A stretch of 64,000 bases of DNA. Source: Polaribacter sp. Hel1_33_78. GTDB lineage: Bacteria; Bacteroidota; Bacteroidia; Flavobacteriales; Flavobacteriaceae. A program made the translations under genes and the position numbers. Of the stretch, positions 45,555 to 54,454 are shown piece after piece. The notes beneath the pieces are model-generated. The model was given only the letters and a program-made list of their open reading frames with translations. It searched no databases and was not told the origin of the DNA. How positions within the stretch are numbered: position 1 is the first letter of the stretch; every line of letters starts with the position of its first letter. The DNA lies in NCBI RefSeq assembly GCF_900106075.1, contig NZ_LT629794.1, positions 3,118,501 through 3,182,500 of the forward strand, given 5' to 3'.

Positions 45555-46715
45555 TTAAAGAGTTCCTCTTTTTGCTTGCTCTCTTTCAATAGATTCAAAC
45601 AATGCTTTAAAGTTTCCGGCCCCAAAACCTCTTGCGCCCATTCTTTGAATGATTTCAAAAAACAAGGTAGGTCTGTCTTCTATTGGTTTAGTGAAAATTT
45701 GTAATAAATAGCCTTCTTCATCGGCATCTATCATAATTCCTAAACTTTTTAATTTTTCGATATCTTCTCTTAATTCATGACTAAACTCTTCTAATCTTCC
45801 CGGAACAGATTGATAATATGCTGCTGGTGGTGTTGATAAAAATTCTATTCCGTTTGCTTTTAATTGAGATACCGTTTTTATAATATCATCTGTTGCCATA
45901 GCAATATGTTGTACGCCAGCGCCTTCATAAAAGTCTAAATATTCTTCAATTTGAGAACGTTTTTTTCCTTCAGCCGGTTCATTTATTGGAAACTTGATTC
46001 TTCCATTTCCATTAGACATTACCTTACTCATTAGTGCTGAATATTCAGTATGAATTTGTTTGTCGTCAAATGATAAAAAATTAACAAAACCCATAACATC
46101 TTCATAGAATTTTACCCATTTATTCATTTGATTCCAACCTACATTACCAACCATGTGGTCTATGTATTTTAGACCCGATGTTGGCGGATTATAAGCTGAT
46201 TCCCACTTTTGAAAGCCTGGTAAAAAAACGCCGTTATAGTTTTTTCGTTCTACAAACATGTGCACCGTTTCTCCGTAGGTGTAAATTCCTGCTCTAACCA
46301 CTTCTCCGTTTTCATCTGATTCTATGGTTGGTTCCATATAAGACTTTGCTCCACGAGAAATCGTTTCTTTGTAGGCTTTTCTTGCATCTTCTACCCAAAG
46401 TGCCACTACTTTAACACCATCACCATGTTTTACAATATGATCGTTTATAGGCGACTTACTATTTAACGGAGTGGTTAAAATAATTTTGATTTTATCCTGA
46501 GTTAAAACATAACTCACCGAGTCTGCAGAGCCTGTTTCTAATCCTCGATATGCATGCGATTGAAAACCAAATGCAGTTTTGTAAAAATGTGCAGATTGTT
46601 TTGCGTTCCCCACATAAAATTCGACATAATCCGTTCCTAAAAGCGGAAGAAAATCTTGAGCTCCTTCGAATATTTTTTCTAAACCGTAGTTTACTGATTT
46701 TATTTCTTTTGCCAT
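45555..46715 (-). CDS. hppD: 4-hydroxyphenylpyruvate dioxygenase
   Basis: The protein has 386 residues. Iron ligands are His187 (YIDHMVGNV), His270 (VQHIAMAT) and Glu354 (LFFEIIQRMG), and the end ARGFGAGNFKALFESIEREQ is typical. It converts 4-hydroxyphenylpyruvate to homogentisate. The next enzyme, homogentisate 1,2-dioxygenase, is encoded 133 bases upstream on the same strand, so the tyrosine degradation steps are together. Confidence 0.95.
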   Translation of the reverse strand: MAKEIKSVNYGLEKIFEGAQDFLPLLGTDYVEFYVGNAKQSAHFYKTAFGFQSHAYRGLETGSADSVSYVLTQDKIKIILTTPLNSKSPINDHIVKHGDGVKVVALWVEDARKAYKETISRGAKSYMEPTIESDENGEVVRAGIYTYGETVHMFVERKNYNGVFLPGFQKWESAYNPPTSGLKYIDHMVGNVGWNQMNKWVKFYEDVMGFVNFLSFDDKQIHTEYSALMSKVMSNGNGRIKFPINEPAEGKKRSQIEEYLDFYEGAGVQHIAMATDDIIKTVSQLKANGIEFLSTPPAAYYQSVPGRLEEFSHELREDIEKLKSLGIMIDADEEGYLLQIFTKPIEDRPTLFFEIIQRMGARGFGAGNFKALFESIEREQAKRGTL

Positions 46716-46848
46716 CTTTTGATGATTTTAAATATTTTGTTTTTACTAATTACTTGCAAATATTTCAGTACTAATTGAAGTGTCATACTTTTTGTTCTTT
46801 CACAAAAAAAATACAACGACAAGCAAGAAATAGCTTCTATTTAATTTA

Positions 46849-48006
46849 TTACTCCAACCAAGATTTGTAATACTCTTCATCAGCAATTTTCATAGCTTCT
46901 TCCGTTACTTGTAAAGGTTTAAAAGTATCTACCATCACTGCTAATTCTTCAGTTTTTGTATGACCAATACTTCTTTCGGTTGCGCCTGGATGCGGCCCAT
47001 GTGGAATTCCTGCTGGATGTAGAGAAATATGACCTTGATCCACATCATTTCTGCTCATAAAATCGCCATCCACATAATATAAAACCTCATCTGAATCTAT
47101 ATTACTGTGATTGTAAGGCGCAGGAATTGAATTCGGGTGATAATCATATAAACGCGGCACAAAACTGCAAATTACAAATGCATTCGTTTCAAAAGTTTGA
47201 TGCACTGGCGGCGGTTGATGAATTCTACCTGTAATTGGTTCGAAATCATGAATTGAAAATGCGTAGGGAAAATTATATCCGTCATAGCCCACCACATCAA
47301 AAGGATGCGAAGCATAAATCATTTCTATAATTTCACCTTGCTTTTTTACTTTGATTAGAAAATCACCTAACTCATTGTGTGTTTCTAATTCTTGCGGCCT
47401 TCTTAAATCGCGCTCACAGAAGGGTGAATGCTCTAATAATTGGCCGAAATAATTCCTGTATCTTTTTGGAGTATACACTGGCGAATAGGATTCCACAATA
47501 AATAGTCGATTGTTTTCATCATCAAAATCTAATTTATAGATAATTCCACGCGGAATTACTAAATAGTCTCCATATTTAAAATCTAGATTCCCTAGCATTG
47601 TGCGTAATTTACCCGTTCCTTTATGGATAAAAATCACCTCATCTGCATCTGTATTTTTATAAAAATAATCTTTGGTTGATTGTTTCGGTGCAGCTAAAAT
47701 AATGTTACAATCTGAGTTCGTTAAAACGACCTTTCTACTTTCTAGATAGTCGCTTTCTTGCGGAACTTGAAACCCTTTAAAACGATACGATTGAATATTA
47801 TTTGCTTTGGCAATTTTTGGAGCGATAGAATATTGCCTTACAATTTCTTTGACCATTGTTGGTCTATGTTCATGATAGCTGTTGGTAGACATTCCGTCAA
47901 AACCAATGGTTCCAAATAGTTGTTCATAATATAAACTTCCATCTTTTTTACGAAATTGCGTATGTCTTTTGGGTGGTATTTCCCCTAATTTATGATAAAA
48001 AGGCAT
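46849..48006 (-). CDS. hmgA: Homogentisate 1,2-dioxygenase
   Basis: The protein has 385 residues. It begins YHKLGEIPPKRHTQFR and has cupin-type metal regions: HQPPPVHQTFE, DSDEVLYYVDGDFMSR and ISLHPAGIPHGPHPG with the iron His and Glu residues. It cleaves homogentisate to maleylacetoacetate. It is shorter than the proteobacterial enzyme (about 430), as usual in this phylum. The 418 bases upstream hold no gene. Confidence 0.92.
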   Translation of the reverse strand: MPFYHKLGEIPPKRHTQFRKKDGSLYYEQLFGTIGFDGMSTNSYHEHRPTMVKEIVRQYSIAPKIAKANNIQSYRFKGFQVPQESDYLESRKVVLTNSDCNIILAAPKQSTKDYFYKNTDADEVIFIHKGTGKLRTMLGNLDFKYGDYLVIPRGIIYKLDFDDENNRLFIVESYSPVYTPKRYRNYFGQLLEHSPFCERDLRRPQELETHNELGDFLIKVKKQGEIIEMIYASHPFDVVGYDGYNFPYAFSIHDFEPITGRIHQPPPVHQTFETNAFVICSFVPRLYDYHPNSIPAPYNHSNIDSDEVLYYVDGDFMSRNDVDQGHISLHPAGIPHGPHPGATERSIGHTKTEELAVMVDTFKPLQVTEEAMKIADEEYYKSWLE

Positions 48007-48424
48007 GATTTTTAAAATTGAATGATTAAAAGTAACATTATTAAAATCTATATTTTTCTTAAAATAACGAATTAGATTTTAATAAAGAGATTCCTGTCAA
48101 AGCAGAAATGACAGAATTAAAGAATCATTCTGGATTACGTTTTATTAAGAATTTTAAATATACTAATAACTCTGTAAACATTTCAATCGATTTCGCTGAA
48201 AAACAAATATACAAAAAGTCTCTCGAAAATTTTAAATTTATTAAGAAGCAAACCGTATTCAAAAGTTTTAAAATTCGGATAGAAATTAATTCCAAAATAA
48301 ATAACCCAGAATTGTTTTAGGAACCTATACACTTTTTTACTTCCTCAATTCCTATTTCAAACAAAATAGTATTTATTTTATGTCTGTAAATAAAATTTTG
48401 CCTGTGCAAAAAGGACATCCTAAA
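48007..48424. other. 418-base intergenic stretch upstream of hmgA
   Basis: AT-rich sequence between the ferredoxin-NADP reductase stop and the hmgA start. It must hold the hmgA promoter, but no clean TAnnTTTG element was found. A minus-strand frame of about 33 codons ending KKCIGS (48320-48421 approx.) may be a remnant; no family is recognised. Confidence 0.4.
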
Positions 48425-49480
48425 TTAATCAATCTTCTTAATAACTGCTTTTGGGGCTTCTTTTCTTGTACCGTCAAAACCATCAACTCCACCAACAGTA
48501 GTGTATTTCATTACATATTTTTTATTTGGAAAAATAAGCTTGTATGCACTTTGACACATTAATGTTGCTTCGTGAAAACCACATAAAATTAACTTCAATT
48601 TACCCGGATAAGTATTTACATCTCCAATGGCATAAATACCTGGAATGTTCGTTTGATAATCTAAAGCATTGTTTACTTTAATGGCGTTTTTTTCAATTTC
48701 TAACCCCCAATTTGCGATTGGCCCTAATTTTGGTGACAATCCAAACAATGGAATAAAATGATCTGTTTCTATTGTAAAAGGCGCTTCCCCTTTTTGGATA
48801 ATAGCAACCCCAGTGACCTTATCAGTTCCAATAATTTCTTTTACTTCTGCCGGAGTTATCATTCTTATTTTACCTGCATCCTTCAATTCCTGCACTTTAT
48901 CTACAGAATCTAAAGCACCTCTAAATTCGTTTCTTCTATGAATTAGAGTTACTGAAGAAGCAACATCTGTTAAGAAAATAGCCCAATCTAAAGCAGAATC
49001 TCCACCACCAGAAATAACTACTTTTTTATTTCTATAAAATTCTGGATCACGAATAATATACTCTACCCCCTTATCTTCAAAATTAGCAATGTTTGGAATT
49101 GGTGGTTTACGAGGCTCAAAACTTCCTAATCCACCAGCAATAGCAACAATTTTTGCGTGATGCTTCGTTCCTTTATTCGTGGTTACAAAAAACGTGTCGT
49201 CGTCTTGTTTTTCTATTATTTCTGCACGTTCTCCTAATGTAAAACCTGGTTCAAATTGTTTAATTTGCTCCATTAATTTATCGGTTAAATCACCCGCTAA
49301 AATTTCTGGATATGCAGGAATATCATAAATAGGTTTCTTTGGATAAATTTCAGAACATTGGCCACCAACTTGCGGTAATGCGTCTATTAAATGACAACGC
49401 AGTTTTAATAAACCTGCTTCAAAAACGGTAAATAAACCTGTTGGCCCTGCACCAATAATTAAGATATCTGTTGTAATCAT
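48425..49480 (-). CDS. Ferredoxin-NADP reductase type 2 (thioredoxin-reductase-like)
   Basis: The protein has 351 residues. FAD loop GAGPTGLF (10-17), VGGQC in place of a redox CxxC pair, NAD(P) loop SGGGDSALDWA and the second FAD motif YAIGDVNTYPGKLKL are all present. The absence of CxxC and the length match YumC-type ferredoxin/flavodoxin reductases. It supplies or withdraws electrons with ferredoxin. It follows the NifU-like and Mrp genes, suggesting an iron-sulfur/redox group. Confidence 0.9.
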   Translation of the reverse strand: MITTDILIIGAGPTGLFTVFEAGLLKLRCHLIDALPQVGGQCSEIYPKKPIYDIPAYPEILAGDLTDKLMEQIKQFEPGFTLGERAEIIEKQDDDTFFVTTNKGTKHHAKIVAIAGGLGSFEPRKPPIPNIANFEDKGVEYIIRDPEFYRNKKVVISGGGDSALDWAIFLTDVASSVTLIHRRNEFRGALDSVDKVQELKDAGKIRMITPAEVKEIIGTDKVTGVAIIQKGEAPFTIETDHFIPLFGLSPKLGPIANWGLEIEKNAIKVNNALDYQTNIPGIYAIGDVNTYPGKLKLILCGFHEATLMCQSAYKLIFPNKKYVMKYTTVGGVDGFDGTRKEAPKAVIKKID

Positions 49481-49543
49481 TCTATTATTTTTAAAACCTC
49501 ACAAGGTTTTATGCTTGTAAGGTCTTTTTTTGTATTCGTAAAC

Positions 49544-49636
49544 GCGTTAGGGATTGAAGCATCTGTTTGAGCTCTTTTTTACTTTTTTAGAAGTAAAAAA
49601 AGCGAGTGCTAAAAGCCCGACCTTTTGAGGTAACGC
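49544..49636. repeat. Intergenic element with inverted ends and internal hairpin
   Basis: GCGTTA (49544-49549) and TAACGC (49631-49636) form inverted ends. Inside, CTCTTTTTTACTT and AAGTAAAAAAAGCGAG (about 49571-49606) can fold back. The core TTTGAGCTCTTTTT is shared with the element near 34.0 kb. It resembles REP-like intergenic repeats. Confidence 0.5.
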
Positions 49637-49681
49637 TAAAAAATATATTTTTTAAATGTTCAAAAACTAACTTTTATTGGT

Positions 49682-49918
49682 TTAAGCAACATTTATTACT
49701 TCTGATATTTGTGGTGCATACTTTTTTATGGTTGCTTCCACACCGTTTTTTAATGTCATTTGATTTACAGAACAACCGGTGCAAGCTCCTTCTAACTGAA
49801 CTTTTACTATTGAGTTTTCTATAGAAAGTAGCTTGATGTTTCCTCCATCACTTATTAAAAAAGGACGAATTTCATCTAATGCTTTTTCAACATTATTTAC
49901 TGTTTCTTGTGCTGTCAT
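49682..49918 (-). CDS. NifU-like C-terminal domain protein (iron-sulfur scaffold)
   Basis: From ATG 49918 the protein has 78 residues. It carries the Nfu domain with the cluster motif CTGC in LEGACTGCSVNQMTLKNGVE. It carries or transfers iron-sulfur clusters. A longer frame to 49948 would overlap the Mrp stop and lacks homologue-like residues, so 49918 is chosen. It lies four bases after the Mrp gene. Confidence 0.9.
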   Translation of the reverse strand: MTAQETVNNVEKALDEIRPFLISDGGNIKLLSIENSIVKVQLEGACTGCSVNQMTLKNGVEATIKKYAPQISEVINVA

Positions 49919-49922
49919 AATC

Positions 49923-51062
49923 TTATTTTTTAACGGAACTACAACCACTCATTGTTGTGATTCTAACTACTTCTGTTGGTGGCAAATTGGCATTTCTTTT
50001 TAATAATTGGGATAACATTTCTTTCGTAATTTCTTTAAAAGACTCCTCTAAAACTGTTCCTTCTTGCAATGCCACAGGGTGTCCAACATCTCCTGATTCA
50101 CGAATACTTTGTACCAGCGGAATTTCTCCTAAGAATTTAGTGTCAATATCTGCTGCTAAATTTTTTGCACCATCTTTTCCAAAGATATAATATTTATTTT
50201 CGGGCAATTCTTCTGGTGTAAAATACGCCATGTTCTCAATAATTCCTAACACAGGAACCTTAATACTATCTTGTTGAAACATTGCAACTCCTTTTTTAGC
50301 ATCTGCTAATGCAATATTTTGAGGCGTACTTACCACAACAGCTCCATTAATCGGCAAAGCCTGCACAATTGATAGATGAACATCTCCGGTTCCTGGAGGC
50401 AAATCAATTAAAAGAAAATCTAACGCTCCCCAATCTGCATCAAAAATTAATTGATTTAATGCTTTAGAAGCCATAGGCCCTCGCCAAATTACCGCTTGAT
50501 CTGGATTTGTGAAAAACCCTAAAGACAATAATTTTACACCATAATTTTCTACAGGTTTCATTTTTGAACGACCATCCACATTTACAGAAAGTGGTTTTGC
50601 TTTTTCTACATCAAACATAATATGTTGTGATGGTCCATACACATCAGCATCTAAAACACCAACATTAAAACCCATTTTAGCTAAAGAAATAGCTGTATTT
50701 GCTGTAATTGTAGATTTACCAACACCACCTTTCCCTGATGCAATTGCAATGATGTTTTTAATATTCGGAATTTCTTTACCTCGAATTTGATTTGACTTTT
50801 CTTTTGGTTCAGGTTTCTCTACTTTCACATTAATTTTTACATCAATGTTTTCATCAACATTTGTCTTAATTGCCTTCGTAATTTCTGACTCAATTTTCTT
50901 TTTTGCTTGCAAAGTTGGATTGCTGATGGTTACATCTACTTCAACTTCGTTGTCAAAACGAACAACATTAGTTACATTATTGTTTTCAATTAAGCTTTTT
51001 CCTTCACCAGGAGCTGTAATTGTTTCTAATGCTTTGTATATATCTTCTTTTTTAAAACTCAT
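49923..51062 (-). CDS. Mrp/NBP35-family iron-sulfur cluster carrier ATPase
   Basis: The protein has 379 residues: an N-terminal MIP18/DUF59 domain (about 1-85), a linker, then a P-loop ATPase with GKGGVGKST at 110-118 and the later WRGPMASKALNQLIFDADWGALDFLLIDLPPGTGDVHL block of ApbC/Mrp. It carries clusters to apoproteins and is followed by the NifU-like scaffold gene. A -7 element at 51104-51111 lies before it. Confidence 0.94.
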   Translation of the reverse strand: MSFKKEDIYKALETITAPGEGKSLIENNNVTNVVRFDNEVEVDVTISNPTLQAKKKIESEITKAIKTNVDENIDVKINVKVEKPEPKEKSNQIRGKEIPNIKNIIAIASGKGGVGKSTITANTAISLAKMGFNVGVLDADVYGPSQHIMFDVEKAKPLSVNVDGRSKMKPVENYGVKLLSLGFFTNPDQAVIWRGPMASKALNQLIFDADWGALDFLLIDLPPGTGDVHLSIVQALPINGAVVVSTPQNIALADAKKGVAMFQQDSIKVPVLGIIENMAYFTPEELPENKYYIFGKDGAKNLAADIDTKFLGEIPLVQSIRESGDVGHPVALQEGTVLEESFKEITKEMLSQLLKRNANLPPTEVVRITTMSGCSSVKK

Positions 51063-51103
51063 GAATTAATAGTATTTAGACCTTTTTAATTTAATCTAGT
51101 CTG

Positions 51104-51111
51104 CAAATATA
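51104..51111 (-). promoter_or_regulatory. -7 promoter element of the mrp-nfu group
   Basis: Minus-strand TATATTTG matches TAnnTTTG, 41 bases before ATG 51062. Confidence 0.5.
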
Positions 51112-51174
51112 CAGCTTACTTACAAGAAATTAAGATGAATAGATTGTGATTATTTATGGATTGATAAGTGGAAT

Positions 51175-51507
51175 TTATTTGACTTCCTTTAGTGGATCCC
51201 AGAATACTTTTTCTAAATCTTGAATTTGATTTTCAAGAACAACAATACCTTCGTTTTCCAATAATTGCTGCATTAAATTTGTGCCCTCAAAATGATGTTT
51301 CCCTGTAAGCAATCCTTTTTTATTGACGACTCTATGCGCAGGAACATCTTCTAAATTATGTGCTTTATTCATTGCCCAACCAACCATTCTTGCTGATCTG
51401 GCAGCTCCTAAATAAGTGCCAATTGCACCGTAACTAGTAACTCTTCCAAAAGGGATTAAGCGCACTATTCCGTAGACTCTATCAAAAAAATTGTCAGCTT
51501 TTTTCAT
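51175..51507 (-). CDS. Alkyltransferase-like protein (MGMT family without acceptor Cys)
   Basis: The protein has 110 residues. It has the MGMT DNA-binding helix-turn-helix (PFGRVTSYGAIGTYLGAARSARMVGWAMNK) and the active-site motif as VPAHRVVN, with Ala57 where methyltransferases have Cys. This is an ATL protein, which binds O6-alkylguanine and passes it to nucleotide-excision repair. uvrC is in this window but not adjacent. Confidence 0.9.
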   Translation of the reverse strand: MKKADNFFDRVYGIVRLIPFGRVTSYGAIGTYLGAARSARMVGWAMNKAHNLEDVPAHRVVNKKGLLTGKHHFEGTNLMQQLLENEGIVVLENQIQDLEKVFWDPLKEVK

Positions 51508-51634
51508 GAAGTGAAGATATAAAAAGTATTCATTTAACCACGATAGAGAAAGAAACCAATTATTAGAACTAGCAAGAGCTCAAGAACCAATACAAAGATT
51601 GCTTTCACTTTATTTAGCTTTACATTGAAACTCC

Positions 51635-52306
51635 TTAATACTTCAATCTAAATTTAATGTAAGTAATAGGCTTATCTACTTCTAAGTACTGATTTTCGTA
51701 AAAAGTTTGTGTTTCTGTAACTTCTTTTGGTGCACCTTCATTTTTATACACAGTGTGATTTGCATATAAAATTTCATGCCCTTCTCCATGCAACAATCCT
51801 AAGGTATAACCATGCATAAATTCAGAATCTGTTTTTAAATTCATAATACCATCTTCTTTTAAAATATGATAATATTTTTTAAGAAAACTGGGATTTGTCA
51901 TTCTATGTTTGGTGCGCTGGTATTTTATTTGTGGATCAGGAAACGTAATCCAAATTTCTGAAACTTCATTTTCTGCAAAAATAAAATCAACCAACTCAAT
52001 TTGAGTTCTTACAAAAGCAACATTTTCTAGATTTTCTTCTATTGCCGTCTTTGCACCTCTCCAAAAACGTGCTCCTTTTATATCAATTCCAATAAAATTT
52101 TTATGAGGATTTTGTCTCGCTAACGCAATGGTATATTCGCCCTTACCACACCCTAACTCAACAACAATAGGATTATCATTTTTAAAAAAAGAATGCCATT
52201 TTCCTTTTAAGGAAAAGTTAGTAACAACTTCTTCTCTTGCAGGTTGAATGACATTTTTAAACGTTTCATTTTCATTGAAACGTTTCAATTTGTTTTTGCT
52301 TCCCAA
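51635..52306 (-). CDS. trmB: tRNA (guanine-N7)-methyltransferase
   Basis: The protein has 223 residues. The SAM motif VELGCGKGEYTIALA, the IGIDIKGARFWRGAKTA block and the TrmB signature WITFPDPQIKYQRTKHRMT are all present. It forms m7G46 in tRNA. It starts nine bases after the DUF6341 gene. Confidence 0.95.
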   Translation of the reverse strand: MGSKNKLKRFNENETFKNVIQPAREEVVTNFSLKGKWHSFFKNDNPIVVELGCGKGEYTIALARQNPHKNFIGIDIKGARFWRGAKTAIEENLENVAFVRTQIELVDFIFAENEVSEIWITFPDPQIKYQRTKHRMTNPSFLKKYYHILKEDGIMNLKTDSEFMHGYTLGLLHGEGHEILYANHTVYKNEGAPKEVTETQTFYENQYLEVDKPITYIKFRLKY

Positions 52307-52315
52307 GATGTAAAA

Positions 52316-52537
52316 TTAAGCTTTATCCTCTGTTCCTTCTCTTAAGAACTTTTTAGATTCTTTCATCCAGTATGCAAATAAAACTAATAAAACTAGCATG
52401 AAAATCCAGTTTACGGCGTTTGAGATCCACCAACCTAAATCTGCTGTGGCAATATCTAAACGTAATTTATTAAAAGGGATGAATAATAAATCAGTAAATA
52501 AACTACCAATCCATCTAAAAATATTGCTTGCTATCAT
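52316..52537 (-). CDS. DUF6341-like small membrane protein
   Basis: The protein has 73 residues. An amphipathic N-terminal half (FRWIGSLFTDLLFIPFNKLR) is followed by one membrane segment (about 43-60) and an acidic tail (ESKKFLREGTEDKA). Its place beside DUF6427 and upp matches the flavobacterial DUF6341 neighbourhood as I remember it. The -7 element at 52559-52566 supports the start. Function unknown. Confidence 0.75.
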   Translation of the reverse strand: MIASNIFRWIGSLFTDLLFIPFNKLRLDIATADLGWWISNAVNWIFMLVLLVLFAYWMKESKKFLREGTEDKA

Positions 52538-52558
52538 AACTTAATTATCTTTACACTG

Positions 52559-52566
52559 CAAAAATA
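52559..52566 (-). promoter_or_regulatory. -7 promoter element of the DUF6341-trmB pair
   Basis: Minus-strand TATTTTTG, with TTG 20 bases further upstream inside the start of the divergent DUF6427 gene. Confidence 0.5.
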
Positions 52567-52578
52567 ACAAAAGAATCA

Positions 52579-53508
52579 ATGCTAGCCAATTTTTTAAACA
52601 AAACTAAACCAATCAATTTTATAGGTTTATTGATTTTCTTTTTTCTTTGCTTCTCTTTTAGCGTTTTTTTTACTATTTTCTATGATGGTTTTACGCTAGA
52701 CAAACTTTTAAAAAGTGGCATTTTATTACTCCTTTTTTTAGGTGTTTTTTTCTTCTACAATTTTATTCTCAGCAAGAATAAATTAACTTTTGATAATTCT
52801 TACGCCTATTTTATTTTCACACTTTTAACAGTTTGTATTTTACCTGAATTAATAAATTACAAAAGTTTACTTCTAACGATTATTTACTTCCTTTTTTTGC
52901 GAAAAACATACAGTCTGCGATCCTCTAAAAAAGTAATCCAAAAATTATTTGACAGTGGTTTATGGCTAGGTGTTTTATTTATTTTTGAACCTTTTTCAAT
53001 TTTGTTTTTAATTCTAATTTTTACGGGAACCTACTTGCATCAAAAAATAACAATTCACACCATTTTGACCCCTATTATAGCTTTTATAACTCCCATATTT
53101 CTTTATTTTACTTACTTTTTCTGGGTTGATAAAACGCAGGAGTTTAACGAACTTTTTAGTTTTAAATCCAATTTTGACTTTCAAGTTTATGAAGCTCCAA
53201 AATACTATTGGTTTATTATCAGTATTTTTATTTTTTCTTTGTTTTCTGTAATTTTTAAATCCATTGCAACCATTGCCATAAGTAATACCTTTAGAAGAAG
53301 TTGGTATTTATTAATTATTAATTTACTAACGGTAATTCTTTTTTTAATTCTGTTACCTGTAAAAAACGGTTCTGAACTTTTGTATGTACTTTTTCCTGTT
53401 TCAGTAGTTATTGCAAACGGAATTGAGTTAATCGATAAAAAAAAGATGAAAGACTTAGTTTTATATATCTTTTTAGTGGGTTGTATTTTTCTCAGTTTTT
53501 TCTTATAA
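52579..53508 (+). CDS. DUF6427-like integral membrane protein
   Basis: The protein has 309 residues with about ten hydrophobic segments and no recognised catalytic motif. It starts ANFLNKTKPINFIGLL, the usual opening of this flavobacterial family. It is convergent with upp; the two coding regions overlap by six bases at their stop codons. It is divergent from DUF6341. Function unknown; a polymer or cell-surface role has been suggested only by analogy. Confidence 0.8.
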   Translation: MLANFLNKTKPINFIGLLIFFFLCFSFSVFFTIFYDGFTLDKLLKSGILLLLFLGVFFFYNFILSKNKLTFDNSYAYFIFTLLTVCILPELINYKSLLLTIIYFLFLRKTYSLRSSKKVIQKLFDSGLWLGVLFIFEPFSILFLILIFTGTYLHQKITIHTILTPIIAFITPIFLYFTYFFWVDKTQEFNELFSFKSNFDFQVYEAPKYYWFIISIFIFSLFSVIFKSIATIAISNTFRRSWYLLIINLLTVILFLILLPVKNGSELLYVLFPVSVVIANGIELIDKKKMKDLVLYIFLVGCIFLSFFL

Positions 53509-54156
53509 TTTCTCCCCAAAAGCTAAATCACCCGCATCTCCTAAACCTGGTACAATATACCCTTTACTATTTAACTCATCGTCAATAGCAGCAATCCATA
53601 AATGGGTGTTTTCTGGAAAATTTTCTTCAATATGATCTATTCCTTCTTTAGAACCAATAACAACAATAATATGCAATTCTTTTGGAGTACCATATTTTTT
53701 TATAGCCTCATGAACCGCCACTAAAGATTGACCAGTGGCCAACATTGGATCCGCCAATAAAAAGGTTTTATTTTTTATTTCTGGTGAAGCAAAATACTCT
53801 ACAACAATTTCAAATTCATCATTATCTTTAGGATGATGTCTATATGCAGAAATGAATGCATTTTCAGCTTTATCAAAATAATTCAACAATCCTTGATGCA
53901 AAGGCAAACCAGCTCTTAAAACCGAGCATACAACCAAGTCATTGTTTGGCAATTGCTCTTTCTTTTCTCCTAAAGGAGTCTCTATAGAAACACTTGAATA
54001 CAAAAGGCTTTTACTTAATTCATAACTTAAAATCTCTCCAATTCTCTCTATATTTCTTCTAAAGCGCAAAGAATCTTTTTGAATTTTTTTGTCTCTAATT
54101 TCAGAAATAAAAGTATTTAAAACCGAGTTGTTTTCTCCTATATGATGTATTTCCAT
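53503..54156 (-). CDS. upp: Uracil phosphoribosyltransferase
   Basis: From ATG 54156 (MEIHHIGENNSVLN) the protein has 217 residues. UPRT motifs are VCSVLRAGLPLHQGLL, the PRPP loop LLADPMLATGQSLVA and the uracil loop YIVPGLGDAGDLAFG. It makes UMP from uracil and PRPP. A longer frame reaches 54249, but its first 31 residues are AT-driven filler (LLTRYKLYNITSIIIIYK) absent from the family, so the shorter start is used. Confidence 0.95.
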   Translation of the reverse strand: MEIHHIGENNSVLNTFISEIRDKKIQKDSLRFRRNIERIGEILSYELSKSLLYSSVSIETPLGEKKEQLPNNDLVVCSVLRAGLPLHQGLLNYFDKAENAFISAYRHHPKDNDEFEIVVEYFASPEIKNKTFLLADPMLATGQSLVAVHEAIKKYGTPKELHIIVVIGSKEGIDHIEENFPENTHLWIAAIDDELNSKGYIVPGLGDAGDLAFGEKL

Positions 54157-54357
54157 TTTGTAAATTATAATAATAGATGTAATATTATACAATTTGTATC
54201 TTGTAAGTAACAAAAAATTAAAATTATTTATTAAAATTAAAAAAAACATTGATTTTTTGATGTGTTAAAAATGCTAGAGCATACCTTTTAACATCAGAAA
54301 ACAAATTTAAAAGAAGAACATCTTGAGTGAACTAACCAAAAGATAGACAATCAAAGC

Positions 54358-54393
54358 AAAAAGAGTTTCAAAAATATCTGAAACTCTTTTTTT
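54358..54393. terminator. Terminator-like hairpin in a divergent intergenic region
   Basis: AAAAGAGTTTC (54359-54369) pairs with GAAACTCTTTT (54380-54390), followed by a T run on the plus strand and a shorter one on the minus strand. The flanking genes upp and the EamA gene diverge, so no annotated gene ends here. The rest of 54157-54454 is AT-rich with no frame of note; TACAATTTG near 54190 is a poor -7 candidate. Confidence 0.65.
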
Positions 54394-54454
54394 GGCTTTA
54401 CTTTAAAAATTTATCCGGAACTTTACAACTTGATCTTTAAAGCTTATTTTCTGA

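Noticed and set aside
48108..48320. 70-codon plus-strand frame
   Set aside because: It has Lys/Asn/Ile-rich composition expected from AT-rich noncoding DNA, no start context and no recognisable motif, and it lies in the upstream region of hmgA.
54157..54249. N-terminal extension of upp
   Set aside because: Its residues are filler from AT-rich DNA, and UPRT proteins start near MEIHHIGENN.
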